A stretch of 64,000 bases of DNA from Oceanobacillus polygoni (GTDB lineage: Bacteria; Bacillota; Bacilli; Bacillales; Amphibacillaceae): positions 1 to 64,000 of the forward strand of contig NZ_PIJY01000057.1 in assembly GCF_008304605.1 (NCBI RefSeq), in the 5' to 3' direction. Positions 34,943-43,524 of the stretch are shown one piece after another; position 1 is the first letter of the stretch, and each line of letters opens with the position of its first letter. The position numbers and the translations under genes were made by a program. The notes beneath the pieces are model-generated. The model saw nothing but the letters and a program-made list of their open reading frames with translations, was not told the DNA's origin and made no database searches.

Positions 34943-36010
34943 ATGTTTCTAGCTATACGGGAACTAGCACATGCGAAAATTCGTTATGCCTTAATCGGCT
35001 TTATCATTGTATTAATTGCTAGTCTGATTTTTATTATCTCTGGATTGGCAAAGGGATTATCTGCAGATAATGCATCAGCAATTCAAAACTTGCAGGTGGA
35101 TTATGTATTAATGGATACCGATGCTGAACTCGAGATGACAAAGTCAATTATTTCGAGGGAGGATCTAGATAAAGTTTCACAGATTGATGGGGTTGCACAA
35201 GCCAATTCCCTTTCCGTTCGGATGATGAATGCTTCTATCAATGATACTGATCAGAATGAAGATGTGGCTTTATTTGTGACGGAATCAGATAGCATGCTTT
35301 TACCACCAGTCCGTGAAGGGAAGCCAATTGCTCAAGAGAATGAGGTGATTGCCGATCGTACCTTACAGCGAGAGGGTATTGAAGTTGGTGATACGCTGAC
35401 ATTTGGAGAGCAACGTGAATTAACGGTTGTAGGGTTTGCTGAAGATAGTCAGCGCTATAGCCATACGTCTGTTGTATTTGTAGATGGGGGAGAAAGCGAA
35501 CATATCAATGCTATTACAATTAGAGTTGATGAATCACGTGTCGATGAAATTCGAAATGCTGTTGGTAATTCGTTCGATATGGTGACGAGAGAGGAAGCGT
35601 TAAAAGGAATTCCAAGCTACTCACAGGAACAAGCTTCGTTAAATATGATGATCGTACTCCTATTCGTGATTACAGCATTTGTTTTAGCTGCGTTTTTTTA
35701 TGTCATTACATTGCAGAAGCGAGATCAATTCGGGGTGCTAAAAGCATTAGGCGCGAAAACGACGTATCTTGTACAAAACTTAGTCGGGCAAGTTGTCCTC
35801 ATTTCTATCCTATGTATTGGCATTGCGGTTGGATTAACACTTGGGATAGCTGCAATTTTACCAGAGGAAATGCCATTTTTATTAACAGCTGATGGAATGA
35901 TTCAGACGTCCATTCTAATTCTAATCGTATCGGTTATTGGGGCATTTCTATCACTCATCCAAATCGTTAAAATTGATCCAATCGAAGCAATAGAGGGGGC
36001 AGGAAAATGA
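34943..36010 (+). CDS. hrtB: Heme exporter permease (HrtB-like, FtsX family)
   Basis: A 355-residue MacB/FtsX-type permease. The order is: N-terminal helix (about 15-37), an external domain, and three C-terminal helices beginning with NMMIVLLFVITAFVLAAFFY. The start FLAIRELAHAKIRYALIG matches HrtB-like proteins. I choose ATG 34943 because AAAGGAG is seven bases upstream; the GTG at 34934 sits inside that site. It overlaps hrtA by four bases. In characterised systems HrtBA extracts heme from the membrane to relieve toxicity. Confidence 0.85.
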   Translation: MFLAIRELAHAKIRYALIGFIIVLIASLIFIISGLAKGLSADNASAIQNLQVDYVLMDTDAELEMTKSIISREDLDKVSQIDGVAQANSLSVRMMNASINDTDQNEDVALFVTESDSMLLPPVREGKPIAQENEVIADRTLQREGIEVGDTLTFGEQRELTVVGFAEDSQRYSHTSVVFVDGGESEHINAITIRVDESRVDEIRNAVGNSFDMVTREEALKGIPSYSQEQASLNMMIVLLFVITAFVLAAFFYVITLQKRDQFGVLKALGAKTTYLVQNLVGQVVLISILCIGIAVGLTLGIAAILPEEMPFLLTADGMIQTSILILIVSVIGAFLSLIQIVKIDPIEAIEGAGK

Positions 36011-36666
36011 CAATCGTAATGGAGAATGTATCAAAGTTATATCAAGATGGTCCAAAGTCCTTTAAAGCGTTGGATTCGATTTCTTTGGAAGTGAAGAAAG
36101 GGGAGTTCCTTGCGATCATCGGTCCTTCTGGCTCTGGAAAAAGTACGATGTTATCGATAGCGGGTGCCCTTTTATCGCCGACGAATGGAACCGTTTGGCT
36201 AGATGGAGAGAATATTGCAAACCTATCTTCGAAACAAATTACTGCTCGAAGATTAAAGAAAATTGGTTTTGTCTTTCAAGCGGCAAATTTAATACCTTAT
36301 TTAAAAGTGAAGGATCAATTAACTGTTATCAATATGCTAGCCAAACATAAGGACAGAGCAAATGAAGGGGCACTGTTGAGACATTTTGGACTAGCACATC
36401 GAGCTACTAATTACCCGAATGAGCTTTCTGGAGGAGAAAGACAACGAGTAGCAATAGCGCGGGCGCTCATCAACGATCCAAAACTAATTCTTGCTGATGA
36501 GCCAACCGCAAGCTTAGATTCGAAGCGTGGCCGAGAAGTGGTCGAAACACTTGCGAATGAAATTAAATCACGAGGGAAATCGGGAATTATGGTCACCCAT
36601 GATGAAAGAGTACTCGATTTATGTGACCGGGTCGTTACGATTCGTGATGGAAGGTTAGAAGAATAG
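36007..36666 (+). CDS. hrtA: Heme exporter ATPase (HrtA-like)
   Basis: A 219-residue ABC ATPase of the LolD/MacB type. Walker A is GPSGSGKST, the Q-loop follows as GFVFQAANLIPYL, the signature is LSGGERQRVAIARAL and Walker B is LILADEPTASLD, with the switch His in MVTHDERV. It pairs with the upstream permease, whose gene it overlaps by four bases. A weak hairpin follows. Confidence 0.87.
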   Translation: MTIVMENVSKLYQDGPKSFKALDSISLEVKKGEFLAIIGPSGSGKSTMLSIAGALLSPTNGTVWLDGENIANLSSKQITARRLKKIGFVFQAANLIPYLKVKDQLTVINMLAKHKDRANEGALLRHFGLAHRATNYPNELSGGERQRVAIARALINDPKLILADEPTASLDSKRGREVVETLANEIKSRGKSGIMVTHDERVLDLCDRVVTIRDGRLEE

Positions 36667-36678
36667 ATTGGAAAAAAA

Positions 36679-36703
36679 GAGCCTGGGGGTTTTCTCCAGG
36701 CTC
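36679..36703. terminator. Possible terminator after hrtA
   Basis: GAGCCTGG and CCAGGCTC form a hairpin. T-rich sequence is present only in the minus-strand direction (A7 on the plus side), so it may be weak for hrtA. Confidence 0.4.
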
Positions 36704-36905
36704 ATCTGCAATTTCCTCCACCTAATACGAGTTCCGCCTGAGGTCTGAACGAATATCCCACCTCCGCAGGTTCACTGTGATGCGAATGTTGATACAATAA
36801 AACTTAACTACAAACGTTTACTGTACAAGGATAAATCGTTTATAATAAAAATATCCATTATTTTAAGTTTTTTCAGAATAAACGAACCAAAAACCGAGGA
36901 GGATA

Positions 36906-38696
36906 ATGATGATTCAATTTCCTAAACCGAAAGTGGAACAGTTTTTTCGTACGTCTAATATTTATGATTTTGCTGTAAGTGGTGATGAGAAGCGGCTTAT
37001 TTTTAGTTCTAATTTAAATGGAAAAGTTAATTTATGGGCGATCGATTTGCCGAACACATCTCCCTATTTATTTGCCCATCGTGATGAATCAACCAACTTT
37101 ATTAAGTTTGATCCAGAAAATCGTTATGTGTTAGCTGGCTATGATAAGGATGGAGACGAGAATTATCAGATTTATGCTGTTCCAAGTGAAGGAGGACTCC
37201 CACAACCGTTAATAACTGGTGATGCCAAGGAAAAGTATTTCTTTTGTCATTTGAGTGAGGACGGAGAACGAGTCTATTATATGACTTCAGAGGGCAACCC
37301 TTCATTTCTAAATGCGCGGGTACGTAATTTGAAGGATAATGCTGATACATTGCTGAACGAGGGAGAGGTCTCGCCAACTTATTTAGCTGCTGTATCGGAT
37401 AATGAGGATGCTTTTGTATATACGCGTATGTTCGCAAATACATATGTGACAGCTTTTGTGAAGGTAGGGGATGAGACACACTATTTAACACCGGATCAAG
37501 AGAAAGTCCATGTTGTTTTCAGTCCTGTTTTTACGAATGATGAGACAATCTATTTCGTAACCAATTATGATAGCGAATATAATTATCTGGCTAAATATGA
37601 TTTGAAAACAAAAACATTTTCCTCTGTTTTTTCCATCGATAAGGAGAGCATCTCTATCAAATGGGATAAGGAAAATAAAGTGTTTTATCTCATAACAGAA
37701 AAAGGAGTAGAGGATTTATTCTATCGTTTCGATCCTGAAACTGAAAAGCTTGAGAAATTAGCTTTGCCAGTCGATGTGATTGAAAAGGTGCATGTTGCTA
37801 AGTCTGGCAATCTTTATGTGCTAGGAAGAAGTGCAACGCTCCCATTCAATATTTTTACATCGAAGGACGGAAAAGATTGGGAGCAGCTAACAGATAATCG
37901 TGTACTCGGGATTAGTAGAGAGGACATGGTAGAACCAGAAGTGATCTCCTATGCGTCTTTTGATGGGATGGAAATTGAAGCGCTGCTTTTCAAAGTAAAG
38001 CCGGAAAATGATAATGGCTACACGATTTTTTGGCCACATGGCGGACCACAAGCGTCTGAGCGCAAGATGTTTCGTGCGATGTTCCAAAGTTTCCTGAACC
38101 GTGGTTATACGATATTTGCACCGAACTTCCGTGGAAGCACAGGCTATGGTTCTTCCTTTGTAAAATTGGTGGAGCAAGATTGGGGAGAAGGGCCACGATT
38201 AGATAATGTTGCAGGAATTGAGTGGCTGTTTGAAAATGGTATCGCAGACCGGGAAAAGCTGTTTCTTGTAGGTGGAAGCTATGGTGGATATATGGCGCTG
38301 CTACTGCATGGACGGCATCCGGAATATTTTAAAGCAGTCATCGATATTTTTGGACCATCAGATCTATTTACGTTTGTGAAATCTGTCCCACCACACTGGA
38401 AGCCAATTATGGATCGCTGGCTTGGCGACCCAGAACGTGATAAAGAGCGTTTTATTAAAGATTCCCCTGTTACGTATCTCGATGCGATGACAAAGCCAAT
38501 GCTCGTTATCCAAGGTGCGAAGGATCCACGTGTTGTGAAAGAAGAGTCGGATCAAATCGTTGCCAAACTGGAAGCAAAAGGACGTGACGTCGAATACCTC
38601 GTGCTTGAGGATGAAGGTCATGGCTTTTCGAAAAAGGAAAATGAAATTAAAGTGTATAGCTTGATGCTGGAATTTATGGAGAAGCATCAAGGGTAA
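36906..38696 (+). CDS. S9 family prolyl oligopeptidase / acylaminoacyl-peptidase-like hydrolase
   Basis: A cytosolic serine peptidase of 596 residues with no signal peptide. A beta-propeller-like N-terminal region (to about 330) is followed by an alpha/beta-hydrolase domain. The catalytic Ser is in VGGSYGGYMALLLHG (about residue 458), the Asp in QGAKDPRV (about 541) and the His in EDEGHGF (about 571). The oxyanion region FWPHGGPQA is also seen. The start has GAGGAGG upstream of ATGATG. It is monocistronic and likely cleaves short peptides; the substrate is unknown. Confidence 0.9.
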   Translation: MMIQFPKPKVEQFFRTSNIYDFAVSGDEKRLIFSSNLNGKVNLWAIDLPNTSPYLFAHRDESTNFIKFDPENRYVLAGYDKDGDENYQIYAVPSEGGLPQPLITGDAKEKYFFCHLSEDGERVYYMTSEGNPSFLNARVRNLKDNADTLLNEGEVSPTYLAAVSDNEDAFVYTRMFANTYVTAFVKVGDETHYLTPDQEKVHVVFSPVFTNDETIYFVTNYDSEYNYLAKYDLKTKTFSSVFSIDKESISIKWDKENKVFYLITEKGVEDLFYRFDPETEKLEKLALPVDVIEKVHVAKSGNLYVLGRSATLPFNIFTSKDGKDWEQLTDNRVLGISREDMVEPEVISYASFDGMEIEALLFKVKPENDNGYTIFWPHGGPQASERKMFRAMFQSFLNRGYTIFAPNFRGSTGYGSSFVKLVEQDWGEGPRLDNVAGIEWLFENGIADREKLFLVGGSYGGYMALLLHGRHPEYFKAVIDIFGPSDLFTFVKSVPPHWKPIMDRWLGDPERDKERFIKDSPVTYLDAMTKPMLVIQGAKDPRVVKEESDQIVAKLEAKGRDVEYLVLEDEGHGFSKKENEIKVYSLMLEFMEKHQG

Positions 38697-38711
38697 ACGA
38701 TATGCTATTTA

Positions 38712-38758
38712 CTTCTCTTGTTAACCCTATGTAGTTGGGTTAGCAAGAGAATTTTTTA
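38712..38758 (+). terminator. Terminator of the S9 peptidase gene
   Basis: TTCTCTTG-TAACCC and GGGTTA-CAAGAGAA (one bulge pair) are followed by TTTTTT. The right arm overlaps the last codons of the convergent acetyltransferase gene. Confidence 0.82.
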
Positions 38759-39267
38759 TTCGACCATTTATAATAAACAAATGTTAGCGTCTGTCCATTC
38801 ATTTCAAACGTTTCTTCGTCCGATCCTATATACGTAAATCCATTTCTCTCGAGAATGATTCTAGATGCTACATTATTAGTTGTTGTTTTGGCGTGAATCT
38901 GGTTGATACGCTGATTGACAATGCCATCTTCTAATAATAATTGCAAAGCTTTCCTTGCAATACCTTCCCCAGTATAGTTTTTGCCCACGCGATAACCTAG
39001 ATGAGCTTCCATTTGAGCGGTATCAATATCAACTAGATTAATCCTGCCAAGAATCGCATTATATTGATCTTTTATTAGGTAAAAATACGAAGTACCCTGT
39101 GCTTGTTCTTCCAGTAATGCTTCATGATTACTTTTAAAAACCTCTTGCTTATAATAGTCGTCTCCCCTAGAGGGTACTGTTTGCTCAAAATACGCTCTGT
39201 TTTCCAGTTCAAATTTGAATAGAGCGTCAGCGTCCGTAGCTTTTATTTTTTCAATACATATTTCCAT
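38740..39267 (-). CDS. GNAT acetyltransferase (RimJ/RimL type)
   Basis: A 175-residue GCN5-related acetyltransferase. The acetyl-CoA loop is GYRVGKNYTGEGIARKALQL, and RIILERNGFTYIG is typical of RimJ/RimL/Ard-like proteins that acetylate N-terminal amino groups or small molecules. The ATG at 39267 is chosen because AGGAGG is seven bases upstream; a TTG two codons earlier is too close. Convergent with the S9 peptidase gene. Confidence 0.85.
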   Translation of the reverse strand: MEICIEKIKATDADALFKFELENRAYFEQTVPSRGDDYYKQEVFKSNHEALLEEQAQGTSYFYLIKDQYNAILGRINLVDIDTAQMEAHLGYRVGKNYTGEGIARKALQLLLEDGIVNQRINQIHAKTTTNNVASRIILERNGFTYIGSDEETFEMNGQTLTFVYYKWSNKKFSC

Positions 39268-39448
39268 CGACAAACCTCCTGTTATTGGTTATGTTTTTAT
39301 TATAACGAAAAATGAAGTTAATTCTCTAATTTAAAAATTAATGGATTATTGTATTGCTTTTCGAACAAAATAAAGCAATAAAGAACTTTATTACACCCAC
39401 CAACATAAGCTAATCAATAACTCCTTCTTAAAAATAGGAGTGTAGGTA

Positions 39449-39478
39449 TTGACCAAAGCGAATAGTTTCAGTTAAAAT
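39449..39478 (+). promoter_or_regulatory. glmS promoter
   Basis: TTGACC (39449-39454) and TAAAAT (39473-39478) with an 18-base spacer, about 85 bases upstream of the ribozyme cleavage site. Confidence 0.6.
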
Positions 39479-39562
39479 GAAAAGTGTTCTTTTGGAATTT
39501 ATCCAAGCAGAACGAATTACTCAACAATAGAAAGGAGCATAGAGGTTATAGAAGCAACAAAA

Positions 39563-39724
39563 AGCGCCAGGACTATTTTTCAGGTCGAAGTGGAAAAATA
39601 GTTGACGAGGTTGGAGGTTATCGAAGTTTCGGCGGGTGCCTCCCGGTTGCACATCTCAATCGTTTCGCTTTATCTCTAAAACAATGAGGCGACTTATTGG
39701 ACAAAAGGATAAAAGCAAGATGTC
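39563..39724 (+). ncRNA. glmS self-cleaving ribozyme
   Basis: The conserved core is readable: AAGCGCCAGGACT around the cleavage site (between A39563 and G39564), then GTTGACGAGGTTGGAGGTTA and TCGAAGTTTCGGCGGGTGCC, then TCCCGGTTGCACATC. It lies in the 5' leader of glmS. Glucosamine 6-phosphate acts as the cofactor for cleavage, after which the downstream mRNA is degraded. The 3' limit (P4 region) is approximate. Confidence 0.94.
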
Positions 39725-39745
39725 CACTATAAAAATACACGAGAG

Positions 39746-39808
39746 AGGGGCAGAAAGACGCCCCTTGTACAGCAAAGGAATAGGTTCGTTTTGTCTGCCC
39801 CTTATTTT
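39746..39808 (+). terminator. Hairpin between the ribozyme and glmS
   Basis: AGGGGCAGA (39746-39754) pairs with TCTGCCCCT (39794-39802) before TTATTTTA. An alternative local hairpin GGGGC...GCCCC (39747-39764) shares the left arm. It could attenuate read-through or protect the cleaved mRNA. Confidence 0.45.
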
Positions 39809-39822
39809 AGGAGGACAACATT

Positions 39823-41625
39823 ATGTGCGGAATTGTAGGATATATCGGACAAAATGATACGAAAGAAGTTTTATTAAACGGACTGGAAAAGCTGGAATAC
39901 AGAGGATATGACTCCGCTGGTATTGCTACTCTAAATGAAGAAGGAATTAGCCTAACTAAGGTAAAAGGTCGTATTGCAGCACTACGTGAACGTGTTGATA
40001 GCTCTATTCAAGCAACAATGGGAATCGGCCACACAAGATGGGCAACACATGGTGTACCAAGTATCACGAATGCACATCCACATCAAAGTGCGTCAGGAAG
40101 GTTCACACTTGTTCATAATGGAGTTATTGAAAATTACAAGGACCTAAAAAAGGAATACCTTCAAGATGTTAGTTTCGTAAGTGATACGGATACAGAAGTA
40201 GTTGTACAATTGATCGATAAGCTTTATCAAAAACATCAGGATACGGTTGAGGCATTTCGTGAAACGATGCGTTTATTAAAAGGTTCTTATGCGATTGGTC
40301 TAATCGACGTAGAGGATCACGAGACACTGTATGTTTCCAAAAACAAAAGTCCACTTCTAGTTGGTTTAGGTGATGGATTTAACCTTGTTGCGAGCGACGC
40401 TATGGCAACATTAAAGGAAACAGACCAGTACCTTGAAATTTTTGATAAAGAAATTGTACTTGTAAATCGCAACTTTGTTGAAGTGCAAACACTAGAAGGT
40501 TCTGTTGTGGAACGCAAAGCCTACACTGCTGAAATTGATGCAAGTGATACTGAAAAGGGTACGTATGCCCATTACATGTTGAAAGAAATCGATGAGCAGC
40601 CAATTGTGATGCGTAACATTATTAAGAACTATCAAAATGAAAACAATGAACTGAAGCTTGATGCAGACATCCGCAGTGCAATGAAAGCGGCTGACCGCAT
40701 TTATATTATTGCGGCAGGCACAAGCTACCATGCAGGTTTAGTTGGAAAAGAACTTATTGAGAAGCTAGCAAATATTCCAGTGGAAGTTCATGTTGCAAGT
40801 GAATTTTCATATAATACACCATTGTTATCCGAAAAACCACTGTTTGTGTTCATCTCGCAAAGTGGTGAAACAGCTGATAGCCGTGCCGTTTTAGTTAAAA
40901 TAAAAGAAATGGGCCATCCGGCATTAACCATTACAAATGTGCCTGGATCCACCCTTTCTCGTGAAGCGGACCATACATTGCACTTATATGCAGGTCCCGA
41001 AATTGCTGTAGCTTCAACAAAAGCATATACTGCACAAATTGCAGTACTTGCTATTTTGGCAGTAGATACAGCAAACGTAAAAGGAATTCAATTGGACTTT
41101 GATCCATTACAAGAGCTTGCTATTGTTGCAACAGCAATGGAAACTCTAACAGGTCAGAAGGAAGAAATCGAACAATTAGCAAGAGATTACTTTGAGACAA
41201 CTCGTAATGCCTTCTTTATCGGTAGAAGTGGTGATTACAATGTTTCACTTGAAGCTGCATTAAAGCTGAAAGAAATCTCCTATATCCAAGCAGAAGGATT
41301 TGCTGGTGGAGAGTTGAAACATGGAACTATCGCCCTTATCGAAGAGGGAACACCGGTAATCGCGCTTGCTACACAAGAAAATGTGAATTACTCTATTCGC
41401 AGTAATGTGCAGGAAGTTGTTGCCCGTGGTGCGAACGCAATGATCATTAGCATGAAAGGCTTAGAAGAAGACGATGATAGCTTCGTGGTCCCACATGTGA
41501 ATGAACTCTTAACACCACTAGTTAGTGTAATTCCAATGCAATTATTAGCTTATTACGCTGCCTTGCATCGTGGCTGTGATGTTGATAAGCCAAGGAATTT
41601 AGCTAAGAGTGTTACGGTGGAGTAA
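39823..41625 (+). CDS. glmS: Glutamine--fructose-6-phosphate aminotransferase (isomerizing)
   Basis: Makes glucosamine 6-phosphate from fructose 6-phosphate and glutamine, the first step to UDP-GlcNAc. It has 600 residues. The N-terminal nucleophile Cys2 in MCGIVGYIG and the glutaminase motifs [11 protein letters not shown] and HNGVIENY are followed by two SIS sugar-isomerase domains ([27 protein letters not shown]) and the ending [13 protein letters not shown]. The ATG follows AGGAGG. Expression is controlled by the upstream ribozyme in response to its product. Confidence 0.97.
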   Translation: MCGIVGYIGQNDTKEVLLNGLEKLEYRGYDSAGIATLNEEGISLTKVKGRIAALRERVDSSIQATMGIGHTRWATHGVPSITNAHPHQSASGRFTLVHNGVIENYKDLKKEYLQDVSFVSDTDTEVVVQLIDKLYQKHQDTVEAFRETMRLLKGSYAIGLIDVEDHETLYVSKNKSPLLVGLGDGFNLVASDAMATLKETDQYLEIFDKEIVLVNRNFVEVQTLEGSVVERKAYTAEIDASDTEKGTYAHYMLKEIDEQPIVMRNIIKNYQNENNELKLDADIRSAMKAADRIYIIAAGTSYHAGLVGKELIEKLANIPVEVHVASEFSYNTPLLSEKPLFVFISQSGETADSRAVLVKIKEMGHPALTITNVPGSTLSREADHTLHLYAGPEIAVASTKAYTAQIAVLAILAVDTANVKGIQLDFDPLQELAIVATAMETLTGQKEEIEQLARDYFETTRNAFFIGRSGDYNVSLEAALKLKEISYIQAEGFAGGELKHGTIALIEEGTPVIALATQENVNYSIRSNVQEVVARGANAMIISMKGLEEDDDSFVVPHVNELLTPLVSVIPMQLLAYYAALHRGCDVDKPRNLAKSVTVE

Positions 41626-41699
41626 GAGGGTTTCTAACTACTGTTGTGTTTTGTGGATTTGAAATAAAGTCGTACCGTTTATAAAAAGTCGCACCGTTT

Positions 41700-41736
41700 C
41701 ACCCCTTTGGATATGGTTATCTAAAGGGGTGTTTTA
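41700..41736 (+). terminator. glmS terminator
   Basis: CACCCCTTT...GAT pairs with ATC...AAAGGGGTG and is followed by TTTTATT. Confidence 0.85.
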
Positions 41737-41897
41737 TTGTTACATTCATGAATTTTTACTCGGCAGTTGCACGAAGAATTAAATAACTTTATTCTCGTTA
41801 TACAGCAGATGAAACCTAAATAAATATCAAACGTATAACAAAGATAAGCGTTTTTTAAATAAAAACAAATTTGAGATAAAGGAGTTATGTATACCTG

Positions 41898-42560
41898 ATG
41901 CTTCGTTTTATTCGTCGTAGAAAACGTCGTTTGAAGATGAAAAAAGTTAAAGAGGGAGATGGTCATACATTAAAAGAGTACCGACTATGGAATATTTTCA
42001 GTCGCTCATTATTCCATATAGAAATAACTAATGATAAGAATGAGAAAACCAATTACGCTATAAGCTGTAAATATTTTGTAGAGGAGCCTAGAGCTGATTT
42101 ATACCGCAATGGCAGACATATCGCCTACTCTAAGCTTCCAGCTGCTTTTCCAGTAGAAAATGGAGTAATTGAAATAGTAAACGGTGGGTATGGGATAAAT
42201 CGGATTCATTATGATACGGATAAAGAAGGGACTTTTTCCGTATATCCAGATAAACGCTCAATCAGAGGCTTACGCATGTGGTTGCATAAACGATTTCCCC
42301 GAATTAGCTCGCTCATTGGGATGATTGCTATTGTAATCTTATTGACTTCAATAGCACTAAGTTTACCTCAACTAATAGAAAAGATTACTGAAATTCCGTG
42401 GGTTACTGAAAATATAGGTACATTCGTATCACCAATAACATTTTCGTTACAGATTAATATTTGGATGTGGGTTGCGGGTGCGGTAGCTGGAGTAGAACGA
42501 ACTCTCATGCTTCGTAACCATTGGTTAATTGATATGGAAACAAGCTATTGGGATAGTTAA
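41898..42560 (+). CDS. Uncharacterised membrane protein with two C-terminal helices
   Basis: I do not recognise this 220-residue protein. A very basic N-terminus (RFIRRRKRRLKMKK) is followed by a soluble domain of about 120 residues and two hydrophobic segments (about residues 140-160 and 185-205). The stretch GGYGINRIHYDTDKEGTFSVYPD looks like a small beta-sheet domain. AAAGGAG lies 12 bases before the ATG at 41898, a long spacing; ATG 41937 is an alternative start. It stands alone, ending in a perfect hairpin terminator. Confidence 0.6.
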   Translation: MLRFIRRRKRRLKMKKVKEGDGHTLKEYRLWNIFSRSLFHIEITNDKNEKTNYAISCKYFVEEPRADLYRNGRHIAYSKLPAAFPVENGVIEIVNGGYGINRIHYDTDKEGTFSVYPDKRSIRGLRMWLHKRFPRISSLIGMIAIVILLTSIALSLPQLIEKITEIPWVTENIGTFVSPITFSLQINIWMWVAGAVAGVERTLMLRNHWLIDMETSYWDS

Positions 42561-42652
42561 TTTTCTATCGGTATAGTAGATACAGCTGCTTCAATCCTAG
42601 TGAATTATTTGGTTTGTAAGTTTTTTTGGTTAAACTATATTCTAAAGCAACA

Positions 42653-42702
42653 AAAACTTATAAATAGTACATACTAAGTATGCACTATTTATAAGTTTTT
42701 TT
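42653..42702 (+). terminator. Terminator of the 220-residue membrane protein gene
   Basis: A 21-bp hairpin with a single mismatch (arms AACTTATAAATAGT and ACTATTTATAAGTT plus CATA/TATG) ends in a run of seven T. Its tip contains CATACTAAGTATG. Confidence 0.85.
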
Positions 42703-42740
42703 ACGTAATAATAAATAATTTAGGCATTAATTGATTTATT

Positions 42741-42783
42741 AACTTCATTTTATTATATACTTAGTATATAATAAAATGAAGTT
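42741..42783. repeat. 43-bp perfect palindrome over the ABC-exporter promoter
   Basis: Two perfect 20-base arms (left arm AACTTCATTTTATTATATAC) surround the centre TTA, 22 bases before the start of an ABC-ATPase gene. A promoter can be read inside it (TTCATT 42744-42749, TATAAT 42767-42772, 17-base spacer). The PadR regulator encoded at the end of the operon is the obvious candidate to bind here. If transcribed, it would form a stable hairpin next to the ribosome binding site. Confidence 0.75.
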
Positions 42784-42804
42784 AGGGATAGGAGGAAGTA
42801 AAAC

Positions 42805-43524
42805 ATGATTAAAGTCAAGAATTTAAAAAAGGCGTTTATACAGGGGCAAGCAAGAACACAAGTGTTAAAAGGTGTTGATTTGCAAGTTGAAGAAGGGGAA
42901 TTTGTAGCTATAATGGGGCCTAGTGGTTCTGGGAAAAGTACATTACTCCAACTTTTAGGTGGTCTTGATATACCAACTGAAGGGGATATATTAATAAACC
43001 AGAATAACTTGAGTGAGATGACGGAAAAAGAAAGAACGATATTCCGTAGAAAGTATATAGGGTTTATTTTTCAAAATTACCAGCTACTACCTACATTAAA
43101 TGTAGAAGAAAACATAGCTTTTCCTCTACATGCAGATGGCAGTTTAACGATGGAAAAGCACCGGTTTATTTTAGAATTACTTGATTCTGTTGGATTGAAA
43201 GAGCTTGGTCGAAAACGTGCTAATTTACTTAGTGGTGGTCAACAACAACGAGTAGCTATAGCCAGAGCGCTTGTCAATACCCCCTCGGTATTATTAGCTG
43301 ATGAACCAACGGGAAATTTAGATAGAAATAAAGCCGAAGAAATTCTCGGGTTAATATCAAGATTCAACCGAGAAAACAATCAAACAATTATAATGGTTAC
43401 GCATGATATTTTCGCAGCTGGGTTTGCAGATCGCATTATTCTTTTTAAAGATGGTGTTATTGATCAAGTGATTTCCAGGAAGGATGATGATTATGCTAAA
43501 TATGTGGCGAATTTCATGGCTTAA
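42805..43524 (+). CDS. ABC transporter ATP-binding protein (MacB/LolD type)
   Basis: A 239-residue ATPase: Walker A GPSGSGKST, Q-loop GFIFQNYQLLP, signature LLSGGQQQRVAIARAL, Walker B VLLADEPTGNLD and switch His in MVTHDIF. The ATG follows AGGAGGAAG. It is first of a three-gene operon with a large FtsX-type permease (overlap of 32 bases) and a PadR regulator, behind a 43-bp palindrome. Such sets commonly export antibiotics or peptides or serve envelope stress. The substrate is unknown. Confidence 0.9.
   Translation: MIKVKNLKKAFIQGQARTQVLKGVDLQVEEGEFVAIMGPSGSGKSTLLQLLGGLDIPTEGDILINQNNLSEMTEKERTIFRRKYIGFIFQNYQLLPTLNVEENIAFPLHADGSLTMEKHRFILELLDSVGLKELGRKRANLLSGGQQQRVAIARALVNTPSVLLADEPTGNLDRNKAEEILGLISRFNRENNQTIIMVTHDIFAAGFADRIILFKDGVIDQVISRKDDDYAKYVANFMA

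Noticed and set aside
41669-41699. Short direct repeat AGTCGYACCGTTT after glmS
   Set aside because: Only two imperfect copies of 13 bases, with no further units; not a CRISPR or mobile-element end.
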